Shown here: positions 20,654 through 32,000 of the stretch, piece after piece
How the letters are laid out: the number at the start of each line of letters is the position of its first letter
How positions within the stretch are numbered: position 1 is the stretch's first letter
Program-made: the position numbers and the translations under genes
Assembly: GCA_021432605.1 (NCBI GenBank)
Contig: MU271143.1
Span: 3,109,277-3,173,276, forward strand
Length of the DNA stretch: 64,000 bases
Direction: 5' to 3'
Origin: Coniochaeta sp. PMI_546
Lineage: Eukaryota; Ascomycota; Sordariomycetes; Coniochaetales; Coniochaetaceae
Notes under the pieces: generated by a model
Seen by the model: the letters and a program-made list of their open reading frames with translations, nothing else
Database searches by the model: none
Told to the model about the DNA's origin: nothing

Positions 20654-23422
20654 TTAGTGAGCCGCCTCTTCCACGCCGCCCAAGAATTTTCTGATGCGAG
20701 TAATCTCCAAATCTCCCTTTTCTGACTCTACCGCTCTGGTCAGACCGTCTAACACCGTGTCGACCTCATCATCGGGTGTCCGGGTGCACAGTGACACTAG
20801 ATGTTTATACTTCAGCTCAACATCGCGACTCCGGCCCTTGAGCGCCGACACGGCTCTCTTGGTCTCGTTAGATCGCATGCGCACCGCATTGATACGCGCG
20901 CGAAGGACAGCTGTCGAGGGCAACGCAACGGTAGCCCCATTTCCGGTCCGGGCCGCCTCCACTGCTATATCGAGTTCTGTCTCCCAGGCGGTTGCGGAAG
21001 CAACATCAAGGCGGCCATGAGACTGCTCAAGCTGCCTCACGTGGAACTCTTCTTCTTTGCAAGCATGATTGAGATTCGCAACTTTCTGCCGGGCGAGCTG
21101 CTGCTGCCTGACCTTCTCTTGTAACGCTTCTAGAGCCCGGCGTGCTTCCCCTACCTGGGTAGAAGTGGTCCTTAAGGAGGCATGCAACGAATCTATAGCG
21201 TGTTGTTTGTTCCTAAGCTCGCTTTGGAAGAGAGTTGAAGTCTCGGTAAGGAGATGGGTAATAGCTAATGATGACCGTTAGCACTCGTCTTCAAGATGGA
21301 GAAGAGGCAGCAAGGAGACTATCGAAAAGACAATCAAGAGAGCGGTAGCACTTACAGTTGACGACTTCATCACTGCTTTCCCTGCCTTTCTGACTCGAGC
21401 CAGGAACGGCAGTTTTATCGACGCCGCCAGAGTCACCATTAACATGATCTTCAGCACCCTCAATCCCAATGCCGAAGTCCAAGGGTCGCAACCCGGCACG
21501 GTTTGCAATGTTCGGGTCCGCGCCGACCTCAAGAAGTTGGGAGATGATACTCCTGTTCCCAATCCGAGCAGCAATGTTCAGAGCCGTGTCGCCACTGTGA
21601 TCTTGCGCATTCACAATTTCGCTCATAAACCGCCCCAGACCCATCCTGGCCGGCAGATTGGGGTTACCATTGACACTTGCCGCCGGCGCTTGCTGACTGC
21701 TGGGAGCGCTTCCTTGCTTGACAACCCACTCCAGCAAACTCTCAAGGTAATACCTGCTTGCAATGTTGCGACCCTTTACTGCACTTGTAACAGCAATGTG
21801 ATGCAACACTGTCCTGCCCTTATCGTCCCTAACGTCGATGGTGCCTCCGAGGACGTCAAGAAGCTCGGGGAACGAATTAAGGTCCATAGAATTCGTGACT
21901 ACGCAGGCGCGCATCAAGGCCGTTTCTCCGGAGGCATTCACGCGGAAGGGGTTGGCGCCACAGGCGATGAGCGCATGGAGCAGTCGCATCCTGGACAGCG
22001 TCGCCGCCCAGTGCAGAGCGGTGTGGCTTTGCGCGTCGATGGGCATGTCCAGCTCCAGCGGTGTCAGCGACTGGAGCATCTCGTGTTTAGACTGATCATT
22101 GGTGCTGGCATCCATGAAGAGACTCATGAGCATGCTTCTCTTGTTCTCTGCATCGGGGGACACCTCGAACGGTAACGGCCGGAGAGGGGTGTAGGCGTCA
22201 TTGGTGGGAGAATGCGAGTTGACACCGGCCTGCGAGTAGATGAAGGATTCGTTGGGTTCTGTTGGCGAACCAGGAAACGTATTCGCGTACATGTCCATTG
22301 ACCCGTTATATCCAAAGCTATCGGCGGGAGTCATCGATATCCTTGGCCGCTTCCTAGGTGGTTCGGGGCCATCACCGTTCGTCTGCTGGTCGTTCTGAGT
22401 CGAGTATGCTGAGTCCATATTCTGGCCGTAGTCCGAAACGAAGCTTTGCTGCGAGTCCCCCGGAAAGTCGTCCATACTGGCCATAGAAGACTGACGATTG
22501 AAACTCGGAGCCCGTGTCGGACCGTTACGGTTCCTCGGACCAGGCGAATCAAAGCGCGCCTTGCTAATTGCGGCGACGGCGGTAGTGGCCATGGAGGATA
22601 TGTTTTTGAAGAAGGTGCCAGACATGCCGTTGGTACGGTTTTCTGAAGCAGCATTGTACATCCTCTTCCTTTGCGCAGCCATGGCCTGTTCCTTGGTAGG
22701 AGTGTCAATGTCGGTACTTGGTCCTTCTCCGTTCAGTCGCATATTGTGAGTGAGCAACGTCTGCAGTGCGTCCTCTACGCCGTACTGCCGGCACACCTCG
22801 AGCCCTCGTTCGAATGGTATCCATGTTCCTTGGTATTTGCCATATCCGCCCTGGACCTTTTCATGCTCGCCCGTTTGAATCTCCTTCTCCAAGATCTTCG
22901 TTCTTCTCCCCTTATCGACGCCGGCAACCTTGAGGATCTGGGTCGCATTAAGCCAGCTGTCGTTCTGACGACGCATCACGGCAACCCCGTTGACCTCCAT
23001 TTCGTATACATTCACGCCAGAATAGGTGGCCTGTCGAAATTGTCAATGCTTGGTCGGTCTTGAATCACAAAAGCGGACCGAGGGGGCCGACAACGTACCG
23101 AATAAATGGGCATAACATGGACACCTTCATTGGCATGTCTCACTGATTCGTTGTACTGGCGGTACATGGAGCTGTTGGCGGCATTTTGTTGAGAAGAGGG
23201 CTGGCTCATTGTGAAAGATTGCTGCGAGGACGGTTGCGACTGCATCTGCGGCGGCTGCATGCTGCTGTTGTGAAAGCCTTTGTTACTGGCGTCGAACGAC
23301 GACGACGCAGCGAAGGGAGCGTTGCCTGCCGAAGTCAATGCAGCGGATGCGGAGGCGGTGGAGAGACTGGAGAGAGCGTCAGAGGAGGTACTGGAGGCGG
23401 TGATAACGGTTGTCGATGCCAT
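20654..23422 (-). CDS. MBP1: APSES-ankyrin cell-cycle transcription factor (MBF DNA-binding subunit)
   Basis: I join exons 23422-23099, 23030-21356 and 21264-20654; phases close to 869 residues. Exon 1 encodes a Ser/Ala/Gln-rich, disordered leader of 108 residues. The APSES (KilA-N type) DNA-binding domain follows at about 109-205 (RRQNDSWLNATQILKVAG, then VQGGYGKYQGTWIPFERG). Ankyrin repeats occupy the middle (HTALHWAATLSR, GRTVLHHIAV, GDTALNIAARIGN). The C-terminal third is coiled coil (THLLTETSTLFQSELRNKQH onward), the part that joins the Swi6-type partner. MBF binds ACGCGT boxes and drives G1/S genes. It could be named Mbp1- or Res-type; the WIPFERG wording leans to Res proteins. Divergent from the LYR gene across a promoter with two ACGCGT sites. 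Confidence 0.88.
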
Positions 23423-24484
23423 TTAGCAGCCCATCGAGGCGGAGACCACGATTACACTTGGGATTGGGGACCTATATCTCCACGAAGAAATGACAATAGG
23501 ATCCGGTGTCAATGGCTTTTTCGAATTCGTTACGCCCCTTGATTGTAGATGCGCAGCTTGCTGTGCGGAAACTAAAAACGAGGACGACCGGAATTGTGGT
23601 TGTGTGGTCGGTAAAGAGAGTTCACCCTGCAAAAGTTGGCTCTTTGCGGAGTAACTTTCGTAAAACTGGCCGAGTTCCCCTTGGCTGGCCGGTTGTCGAC
23701 AGCAACAGGAGGAGCGATAAGCAGCGCGTGCAGTGACAGCGGAGCTGAGACGGATAGAACTGGTGGTCTCACGGCAAGCTACACTGTCGACGATGCGTAC
23801 AATGATACGGCTTTGGTGATGGCTTCGGGAAGAGTGGTCAATTAAACTCGAGGGAGAGAGAGCACGATTTGGACGTGTCAGGTTCGTGGAATGGCGTGCC
23901 CATTTCGTGGCAGGAACGCGACGAAGGGAGTGAAACCCGCACCCCTACCACTATGTATACCTAAAGGTGGGTAAGGTAGTAGCAGGTCTGGTACTGTACC
24001 CCGCCTCTTGAATCGTCCTTTACACTAAGGTAAGGTACCTAGAAAATGTGTACTGTGGTACATGATACGACGAAAGATGATTCGGCTGGGGTTTTCTTTC
24101 ATAGCTTGACGTCTGCACAGAGACAAAACCATCAAACTAGAAGTATTCAAAGTGCAAACTCCCGTCGGGCCCCGAGTGAGCTTTCATCTCTAAGGTAAGG
24201 AGGTACCTCTACCACGTGCAGTGACGCGTCTTCAACGTCTCAGCCTGACGCGTAAAGAGATCTTACACATCACAGTACTATCCTTTATAGTAAAGGCGTC
24301 CGTGACAGACCCCACACTTATACTTTTTGTCCCGGGCCCCACCCTACGAAGTATAACCGTAGGTAAGGTACCTTACTTTGCTATACGTCAGTACGGCGGG
24401 AACACTCACTCGGTTTTACAGGTCAATGAGACCAGTTTCCGCGTTGAGCATACTTCAACAAAAGTCTGCTGGTGTCCCGGCAAG
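23423..24484. other. Divergent promoter of MBP1 and the LYR gene
   Basis: Just over 1 kb without a gene. It contains GGTA/TACC-rich stretches (about 23949-24046, 24190-24208, 24361-24377), a CACGTG at 24213-24218 and two TGACGCGT words. Confidence 0.5.
24224..24253. promoter_or_regulatory. Paired MCB motifs (TGACGCGT x2)
   Basis: ACGCGT at 24224-24229 and again at 24248-24253, both preceded by TG and 24 bp apart. They lie 232-261 bp upstream of the LYR-protein ATG and about 800 bp upstream of the MBP1 ATG. ACGCGT is the known MBF site, so they could serve either gene, including feedback on MBP1 itself. Confidence 0.45.
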
Positions 24485-25561
24485 ATGTCCAGCCTCCCGA
24501 TCCCCCCTCCCCGGACCGCCCTGCACCTCTACCGGCACCTCCTCCGCGAAGCAACCTACCTCCCTCCGGCCGTAAGGCCATTCTTCTGGGACAGGATCTA
24601 CACGCGCTTTCGCCTGCATCAGAACGATCCCGAGCCTGCAGCACGTATTCAGAAAGCCCACAAGGACTTACGCTACCTCCGATCGGCGAATGCCGGCCAT
24701 ACACTCCGCATGCGACGCATCCTGATGATGGGCTTTGGTCGTACTGGCCGACGACGCCGAGAACTCATCAGCGACCTGGTTAGCAAAGCCGAGTCTCAGG
24801 TCGCTGACGCAGACAATAACAATGCTTCAGTCAGAACAGACGGCGCTCGTGACCCGTCGGATGAGGACGTCTTCTGGGATGACTGGCTGGCAGGCTGGGA
24901 CAAAGCCAAGGTCCTCGCTTTGGCCAGAGCGCAGGCGTCGGTCGATCTCCCCGAGATACCCCTCCCGACATCCAAGATCACAGATCCGCATAAACTTGTT
25001 CCAACAGAGAACATATGGGGCAAGCCGCTGGCAAAGAAACTAGCGAGGTCCAAATTGAGGAAGGAATACAAGTCGCTTATCAAACGACTACTCCCGCCTG
25101 TGGAGGATTCGGAATGGGAGTTACTGCGCTCGCTTGCAACAGGACAGGCCGGGCCAGAGTATACTGTACCGAAACGAAGAGCAGTGGCTATCAACAGAGG
25201 GGCCAGGGAAGACAAATGGGAGTGGGAAAGCTATGTTCTCAACCCCGTCCGGGCTGTTGATGCAAACAGGTCGAGAAAGTTGAAATCGCTCAGCGGCGAG
25301 GTTGACGATACATCGCCGTTCCCCCGGTCCGCGATGGGCGTCCACCGTTTCACGGACCGATCATGGAGACGGCTCTACGCGGACATCTGGCGGATGACGG
25401 CAACAATGGAAAGGAGGGAGGACCAGCAGAAGTGGGACACGAAGTGGGGGAAGCTCGAGCTGAAGATCCCGGGGCCAACTGCCCCTCAAGCGGAATTCTT
25501 TGACGGTATTCCGAGTACAGGGAAGTTTCAGAACACGGCTAAGCGGAGCACACACGGTTGA
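24485..25561 (+). CDS. LYR-motif (Complex1_LYR-like) protein with long C-terminal extension
   Basis: Single exon, 358 residues from the ATG at 24485 (MSSLPIPPPRTALHLYRHLL); the frame is open 88 codons further up, but those residues look like promoter translation. The tripeptide L15-Y16-R17, followed by basic and aromatic residues (FWDRIYTRFRLH), matches the first helix of LYR proteins, small mitochondrial adaptors that bind acyl carrier protein and assist Fe-S or complex assembly. Classic members have about 100 residues; here some 270 basic, Trp-rich residues follow (ENIWGKPLAKKLARSKLRKE; RSWRRLYADIWRMTATMERR). The extension could indicate a mitoribosome-linked role, but that is a guess. Confidence 0.6.
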   Translation: MSSLPIPPPRTALHLYRHLLREATYLPPAVRPFFWDRIYTRFRLHQNDPEPAARIQKAHKDLRYLRSANAGHTLRMRRILMMGFGRTGRRRRELISDLVSKAESQVADADNNNASVRTDGARDPSDEDVFWDDWLAGWDKAKVLALARAQASVDLPEIPLPTSKITDPHKLVPTENIWGKPLAKKLARSKLRKEYKSLIKRLLPPVEDSEWELLRSLATGQAGPEYTVPKRRAVAINRGAREDKWEWESYVLNPVRAVDANRSRKLKSLSGEVDDTSPFPRSAMGVHRFTDRSWRRLYADIWRMTATMERREDQQKWDTKWGKLELKIPGPTAPQAEFFDGIPSTGKFQNTAKRSTHG

Positions 25562-25665
25562 CGTACGTTGCCAGGTCAAGAGGTTTAAACGTATCTTGCT
25601 GGGGGGGCAGGACCTTTTCGAGGACAACGTCTAGCTTTAACACGGTCTCTACGGCTCGAGTTAGT

Positions 25666-26313
25666 TCAGTTGGCGTTGTCCAGCAACGCAGCCAACTTTG
25701 TCAATCCGTCGCCGTCCACGCGCATCCCGACCCATTCGCTCATCATCTTCGCACCGATGCTCTCATAGAAGCGAATGCTGGGCTCGTTCCACTTCAGTAC
25801 GCTCCATTCCAGACGGCCACCCTGCATGGCGACGACCTCTTTGGCCAGTTCCACGATCAGGCGCTTGCCATAGCCGTTCTTACGCTGGGTTTCCCGTACA
25901 AATAGATCCTCGAGGTAGATGCCGGGACGCGCGCGCCAGGTGCTATAGTTGTAGAAGTATAGGGCGATGCCGGCGGGTTCGCCAGTGTTGGAGTCGAACA
26001 GGATGAGGCAGCGTGCTGGGCGGGAGGCGGAGACGGGTTCTGTTATCGAGGCTGGGGTAGTCCCGAGGTTGGACGATTGGTCCGGCGATGGGGCGAAGGC
26101 AATGGTCGCTAGCAGCTTCTCCTCTGTAGCTTCGACGCTGTCAAGCTCGTGTTCGTAGTCTGCGAGCTCGCGGATGAGCTGAAGGATTGCTGGCACATCT
26201 GGTATGGTTGGTGAGGCCTTCTGTTAGCCGTGCAGCGCGGCATGGAATAAAGGGGCGAATGAGGGCGAACCTTCGCGACGAGCATGGCGGACAATTGGAC
26301 CCTTGGCTGCCAT
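25666..26313 (-). CDS. GNAT-family N-acetyltransferase, diamine acetyltransferase-like
   Basis: I join exons 26313-26271 and 26198-25666; the 72-bp intron has a GCTAAC branch. The join reads MAAKGPIVRHARRE|DVPAIL, the usual start of this family, and gives 191 residues. Diagnostic parts are IRELADYEHELDSVEATEEKL, the acetyl-CoA loop core YLEDLFVRETQRKNGYGKRL (Q/R-x-x-G-x-G/A form as RKNGYG) and WNEPSIRFYESIGAKMM. This matches the SSAT/thialysine acetyltransferase group, which acetylates polyamines or lysine analogues in the cytosol. An insertion of about 30 residues (SPDQSSNLGTTPASITE) sits after the first helices. Exact substrate is open. Its 3' end faces the LYR gene with only about 100 bp between. 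Confidence 0.8.
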
Positions 26314-27334
26314 GTTAGGTGCTCAACGGGCTACTTGATCAGACCTCGGTGTCCCTAGACCTAGTCAAAAGACGTACAGAGTTCAGCTGCCGTGCCGCAA
26401 AGTTATGTTGAGATTTTGAACAGGCGGCCAGAGACATTATATAGCACATCATAGACCCGACCCAGATAAGACTAGAGGTATCGCGACTCCGATGTGCCCC
26501 GCATCGCGGTTTTTGCGTTGACAAAAGGGCGTCGCGGCATGGCGGGGTCATTTGGAGAAGTGACCTCCACAAATACAATACATACGTTCCACTGCAGGTT
26601 GTTACGCATATTATGCGTACTTTCACAAGTACTTAACTTAGCCCAAGGTCATACCTGTGGCCTGGGGTACACACTCAGCACCTGTGCGGGTTAGCATGGG
26701 TTAGGGCCTCGTTTGGACGTGTCGTCGGACGGTCTTTAGTTTCGTTGTCTAATCATCATGGAGATGATCCATTAATATCTTCTGGTCTTGACCATCAAAC
26801 TGTATACATTCATTGCTCAAGGGCGTGTAGCAATAGGCCTCCCGAGATGATTGTGCACTAACATGCGTTCCTCCACTCTTATGACAGGTGTAGAACTCAA
26901 GGTCGCTTTGGACCGCCGGACAGTAGGGACCTCATAGCACGTTGGGGTTGGTTCTGTCAGTAATCGAGTAGTCGATGTTAATCGTGATTCGGTTGCTTTG
27001 CTCATCGACCAACAAAATCCCAACCTGCTGTCCTTCCGCTTGCCACCGGCCATTCATACTTCAACCAGAAGCTAATGGCCAGTCTATCGTTCCCAGCGGT
27101 GGCCTCATGCCGCCTCAATATGAAATAACACTTACCAGCCACCCACTCGAAAATACACCCAGCTTCCATATGTACCGATATTGAATCTCTTCCTGCATCT
27201 TCTGATCCACATCTCACATCTGCGCGAACTCGAACCTCGGGCCCTCACCTGTGCATATCTCGTTCCACTTCCTCTTACTAGTGTCTCATGCTTAGGCTCT
27301 TGCGCCGAACGTAGGCTTCGCTGAGGTGTTACAG
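26314..27334. other. Divergent promoter, GNAT and metallophosphatase genes
   Basis: About 1 kb with no gene. A single TTAGGG-like word near 26700 is isolated and not telomeric. Nothing else is supported. Confidence 0.45.
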
Positions 27335-29535
27335 ATGGTCTCTTCACCAGATGTCGGCTTCTCGCCGGAGTCGTCGGTAACGTTCAATTCAGGACAAAGC
27401 CGTGCCTCACCGCCAGACCTACGTATTCTCCACTATAACGACGTCTACCACCTCGATCCCTCGTCTGCCGAACCCGTCGGCGGCATCGCTCGTTTCATCA
27501 CAGTCTGCAAAGAGTACAGGGAGCATGACAGGTACCGAGGCCAACCTGATCTGGTCACCCTCTTTTCCGGAGATGTTTTTAGCCCGAGCTTGGAGAGCAG
27601 CGTCACCAAAGGTTCATCCATGATACAAGTCTAGACCTCTCTTATTGTCGACGGACGAGTGTAGCTAACACTGACTGACATCTCAGGAAGTCACATGGTT
27701 CCAATCTTGAACAAGATTGGGACCGATTGTGCATGTATCGGCGTGAGTCGGGACGGCATGTCATGGTCGGGCGGGGCCATGCTGCTTATCGTGGACTTGA
27801 CTGACATATTCACTGGATCCAGAATCATGAACTCGACTTCGGAGTCAAGCAATACCGTCATCTCGCCTCAAAATGCAACTTTCCGTGGCTCTTAGCTAAC
27901 GTTCTCGATCCTGCTCTGGGAGAGAATGTCCCGCTCGGTAACGCAAAACGGACACACATGATAACGGCCTCCAACGGCATCAAAATCGGTCTGATAGGAC
28001 TAGGCGAGCGCGAGTGGCTGGCCTGCATCAATGCCCTACCACCGAACCTGATCTACCGCTCGGCCAGTGAGGTAGCACGCGAATTGATACCTCAACTCTG
28101 TTCCGAAGGCGCCGATGTCATCATTGCGCTGACACACATGCGGGAACCCAATGACCACAAGCTTGCCTCACAGCTACAAGGCCAGATCGATATAATCCTC
28201 GGCGGTCACGACCATTTCTATGCCCACAGCTTAATCAGCGGAACCCACGTGTTGCGCTCCGGCAGCGACTTCAAACAACTCAGTTACCTCGAGCTACGCC
28301 GCTCGGCGACGAGCCCCGCAAAGTGGGATGTCGATATTTGGCGCCGCGATATGGTGTCCTCGGTCCAGCAAGACGGGGAGACACTGGCACTCGTGGACCA
28401 GTTGACCTCTAAGCTGAAAAAGAGCCTCGCAAAGCCGGTTGGATGGACCGCTGCTCCCCTTGATGGGAGGTTTACCACTGTGCGCAGAGAGGAAAGCAAC
28501 CTCGGCAACTTTGTTTGCGACATCATGCGCTACCACTACCAGGGCGACTGTGCGATCATGGCATCCGGGACCATTAGGGGTGATCAAATTTACGGCCCGG
28601 GGCCGATTACACTCAAGGACATAACCGACTGTTTTCCCTTCGAAGATCCGCTCGTCGTCATCAAGACCGCAGGGAAAAACATACGGGATGCACTTGAAAA
28701 CAGCGTGTCAATGTACCCAGCACTTGAAGGTGCGTGCGAACCAGGACTCCTCTCATAGATAGATCCGCAGCAGAGTCGAGATCACACTGACCGGGACGAT
28801 ATGATAGGGCGTTTTCCACAAGTTTCTAATATCAAGTTCTCCTTCGACCCGTCCCAGCCGGCTGGTACCAGAGTCGTGGCAGCTGAGATTGGAGGCAAGC
28901 CTATCGATCCCGACATGCAATACGTGGTCGTCACCCGCGGATACATGGCCCGCGGCAAGGACGGTTACACCAGCCTCCTTATCAAGTCAGAAGGCGGCGA
29001 ATGCGAAGAGATGGTCTCTGAGGAGAATGGAATTTTGATGTCCCTGATGTTGAGACAGTACTTCATGTCGCTCAGGGTTGTTGGCCAATGGGCTAATTGG
29101 GGGCCATCTATGGAACGGCATTGGGGCAAAGTGGCCGCAGAAGTCGGCACATCTCATCCAGTGCTAACGCCAAGTTCTACCACAGTGAGTCCCACGACCA
29201 AAGCCACGAGCGACGCTTGGGGTGAGAGGAAGCGCGGGTGGGCCGATTTCACGCCGACCAGACTTCGTTCGAGACGATCAAGCCTCGCGCATGTGGAGCA
29301 AGCCGCCGACGACAGCAGTAGTGATGGGGACAGCGACAGGCTAAAGGCAGTCGAGGTCGATGACAGAGAACTTAAGATCATGAGGAGGGTGTTCAGGAAG
29401 TGGTCCCGGCTGGCTGGCGTTCAGGGCCGCGCTTGCGATAACCTCGATGAGAACGAGATTGAAGGACTCTGGACGAAAGCAGTAGCGCCAAAGGTCGAGG
29501 GTCGAATAACGATTGTGGACAATGGACGCCCCTGA
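27335..29535 (+). CDS. 5'-nucleotidase / calcineurin-like metallophosphatase
   Basis: I join exons 27335-27611, 27687-27742, 27823-28729 and 28808-29535; all phases close to 655 residues. Metal-binding motifs appear in order: HYNDVYHL (residues 33-40, with the D-x-H-type start), FSGD (about 77-80), GNHE formed exactly across the second intron (111-114), THMREPND, then GGHDHF. The C-terminal 5'-nucleotidase domain follows (SNLGNFVCDIMRYHY; FPFEDPLVVIKTAG). This is the UshA/5'-nucleotidase superfamily, which removes phosphate from nucleotides or related esters. No signal peptide is visible, so a cytosolic enzyme is likely, unlike secreted UshA. A Ser-rich, acidic tail (QAADDSSSDGDSD) is extra. 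Substrate not determinable. Confidence 0.87.
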
Positions 29536-30209
29536 TGGCGAGATGTCTGTAGCTGGGTCAAGACCTGTCGGGCTCATGGAACACAATTACCACAAGATAC
29601 TCAACACGTTGAAGAATGATGGGCATGGGAAGCATATTTTGAGGGGCAGGTGGCATCTTTGGGTGACATGATGTCTTGGCACTGTCCTTTGAACCACTGG
29701 AGCAGGGAGCGAATGATGCCGGACTCCGATATACATACCATGTTCAGACTCGGAACCAATTCTACCGATCTCTCTCTGCGCCGTAGTATTTCTCGCGAGC
29801 AAGCTGAAAACCATGACACCAAGATCAACGCCATACCAAATGCTTCTTCTCCGGAAGCGGGAGCACACGAGAGCAGGGATGCCGAGAAAGGCATCGCGTC
29901 CAGTCTTTCGACAAACCAGGAAATACAGCGTCTTCGAGTGAGTGAGTGTATGCTTTATTCAGAAGATACGATACACTCTTTTGCCAGCATGCAAGTGTTG
30001 TCCACGAACGTCGTCATGCCGGGATGCTAGTATTGCCTAAAAAAGGCTCTTCTAGCTTCTAGAAGTCCGAGGACGTCTATGATGATACATATCCTGATCA
30101 TGCCGTCGATCAGTTAATCTACTTTAGGGTTTCGGGCGTATTCCGGCTTCCTGGTTGTGACTGACCCTGACGCGGGGAACCTTCGCTGAACTTGACTCTT
30201 GGTGATTCA

Positions 30210-30215
30210 GGCTAA
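30210..30215 (+). promoter_or_regulatory. GGCTAA motif (XlnR/Xyr1 type) before CE15
   Basis: GGCTAAA about 300 bp upstream of the CE15 ATG matches the core bound by the xylanase regulator XlnR/Xyr1 in Aspergillus and Trichoderma. One copy alone is weak evidence. Confidence 0.35.
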
Positions 30216-30443
30216 AAGGCCTTGCCCACAAAGTCAACATATGGGGTGTCATTACGGCTACAGTAGTGCGATAGGATGTAACTCACGGTCGACCTTGAAA
30301 TCACAACTGTGGGAATGAGTATCACATAGCATGACTGCCCCGTCCGTGCTCTTGGCAACAGTCAACTACATGCGTAGTAAACATGGGCCCGGGTGTCAGG
30401 AGTTAGTCAGTTCAAGACGCTCCACGGTGGACGCCTTGGTGAT

Positions 30444-30449
30444 ATAAAG
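30444..30449 (+). promoter_or_regulatory. TATA box of the CE15 gene
   Basis: TATAAA 63 bp upstream of the start codon, typical for strongly induced secreted-enzyme genes. Confidence 0.5.
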
Positions 30450-30511
30450 CCGACCGCAGGATAAGGTGAGTCCTCACGACTGAGATACCAAGGATTCAAA
30501 CTCAGTCCAAA

Positions 30512-32000
30512 ATGCTTACACCTGCTTCAGCAACCTTGGTCCTTGTGCTAGCTGGCGCCGTTGGCGTTCAGAGTCAGCAAACTGTCTGGGGTCAGTGTGG
30601 TGGCATAGGCTGGACCGGCCCAACTACGTGCGCCACTGGGACATACTGCTCACAGCAGAACGCGTATTATTACCAATGTCTCCCAGGGACCGGCCCGACG
30701 TCTTCTGTGACGGTCCCTACCACGAGCGCGCCCACAACAAAGCCCACGACGCCGCCTACTACACTCACGACCATTACCACTGCCACAACCACTTCTACCG
30801 GGGGAACCGCAACATGTCCAGCGATCCCTGGTAGCTTGGGTGCTTCCACATCCACCCTTCCTGATCCCTTCACATTCGCTGGAGGCTCCAAGGTCACGAC
30901 CAGAGACCAATGGACATGTCGACAAGCGGAGATCAGCAGCTTGTTCCAGAAGTACGAGCTGGGCACATACCCACCAAAACCGTCGACAGTGTCAGCCACA
31001 TACTCGGGTAACACACTGTCCATCTCGGTGTCGAACGCCGGGAAGTCCATTTCCTTCTCTGTCACCATCAACAAGCCTAGCGGTTCGGGGCCATTTCCTG
31101 CCATTATCAACTATGGCACCGTAGGCGCTAGCATTCCCATCCCGGCGGGCGTGGCGACTATCTTGTTTGACAATGACGGCATGGCTGCCCAGCAAGACGG
31201 CTCAAGCCGCGGAAAGGGCAAGTTCTACGACCTGTACGGAAGCTCACACAGTGCCGGCGCCCTGACTGCCTGGGCATGGGGCGTCTCCCGCATCGTGGAC
31301 GCTTTAGAGTTGACCAAGGCTCAGACGGGTATCGACCCGGCCCGTATCGGAGTCACAGGTTGCTCTCGTAACGGCAAAGGTGCTTTCGTTGCTGGTGCGC
31401 TGGAGCCGCGGATCGCGCTTACGCTTCCGCAGGAGTCAGGGGCTGGCGGTGCCGGTTGCTGGCGCCTCGAGGCGTGGCAGAACGCCAACGGGTACAGTGT
31501 CCAGGACGCGAAGGAGATTGTTGGCGAGAATGTCTGGTTCTCCCCCAACTTCAACAGCTATGTGAACAATGTCAACCAGTTGCCATTCGACCATCATATG
31601 CTGGCTGCCCTGGTCAGCCCCCGGCCCATCTACATAATGGAGAACCCCGACTACGAGTGGTTGGGCAAGCTGAGCACTTATGGTATGATAGAGGATGGTT
31701 TCCCACCTCCGAACTATTGGAACACTTTGCTGACCCCCGGGCTTCTGAACAGGTTGCATGGGAGCAGCACGCAAGCAGTATCAAGCGCTGGGAGCCCTCA
31801 ACAATTTTGGCTATAGCCAGGTTGGCGGGCACTCTCACTGCTCGTTTCCAAGCGCGCAATCGACCGAACTGAACGCATATATCGGCAAATTCCTACTCAA
31901 TAACGCCAATGCGGGCTCCACGAACATATTCAGGACGGACCAGAACCTCAACTTCAACATTGACACGTGGTCACCGTGGAGTGTTCCGACCTTGAGCTAG
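30512..32000 (+). CDS. CBM1-glucuronoyl esterase (CE15)
   Basis: I join exons 30512-31682 and 31753-32000 (70-bp intron), giving 472 residues. Signal peptide about 1-21; CBM1 cellulose-binding module 22-57 ([15 protein letters not shown]); Thr/Pro linker to about 100; CE15 catalytic domain from [10 protein letters not shown]. The Ser is S285 in GCSRNGKG, the Glu is E308 in PQESGAGG, and the His lies in QVGGHSHC, encoded by exon 2 after the family sequence [11 protein letters not shown] is restored at the splice. CE15 enzymes cut the ester between lignin alcohols and 4-O-methyl-glucuronic acid on xylan, outside the cell. It is followed on the same strand by a GH10 xylanase, a functional partner. 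Confidence 0.93.

Larger units (their letters stand above)
29536..30511. other. Intergenic; promoter of the CE15 gene
   Basis: An open frame at 29650-30030 shows no protein-like features and is not called. The right half serves the glucuronoyl esterase and carries a GGCTAA and a TATA box. Confidence 0.5.

Noticed and set aside
26690-26705. TTAGGG-like word suggesting an interstitial telomere repeat
   Set aside because: Only one exact copy beside one degenerate copy; no tandem array.
31683-31816. Apparent early end of the CE15 esterase at 31816, with the catalytic His missing
   Set aside because: A 70-bp intron (31683-31752) with GTATGA donor and AACAG acceptor restores the frame and brings in the GGHSHC segment, so the enzyme is complete.
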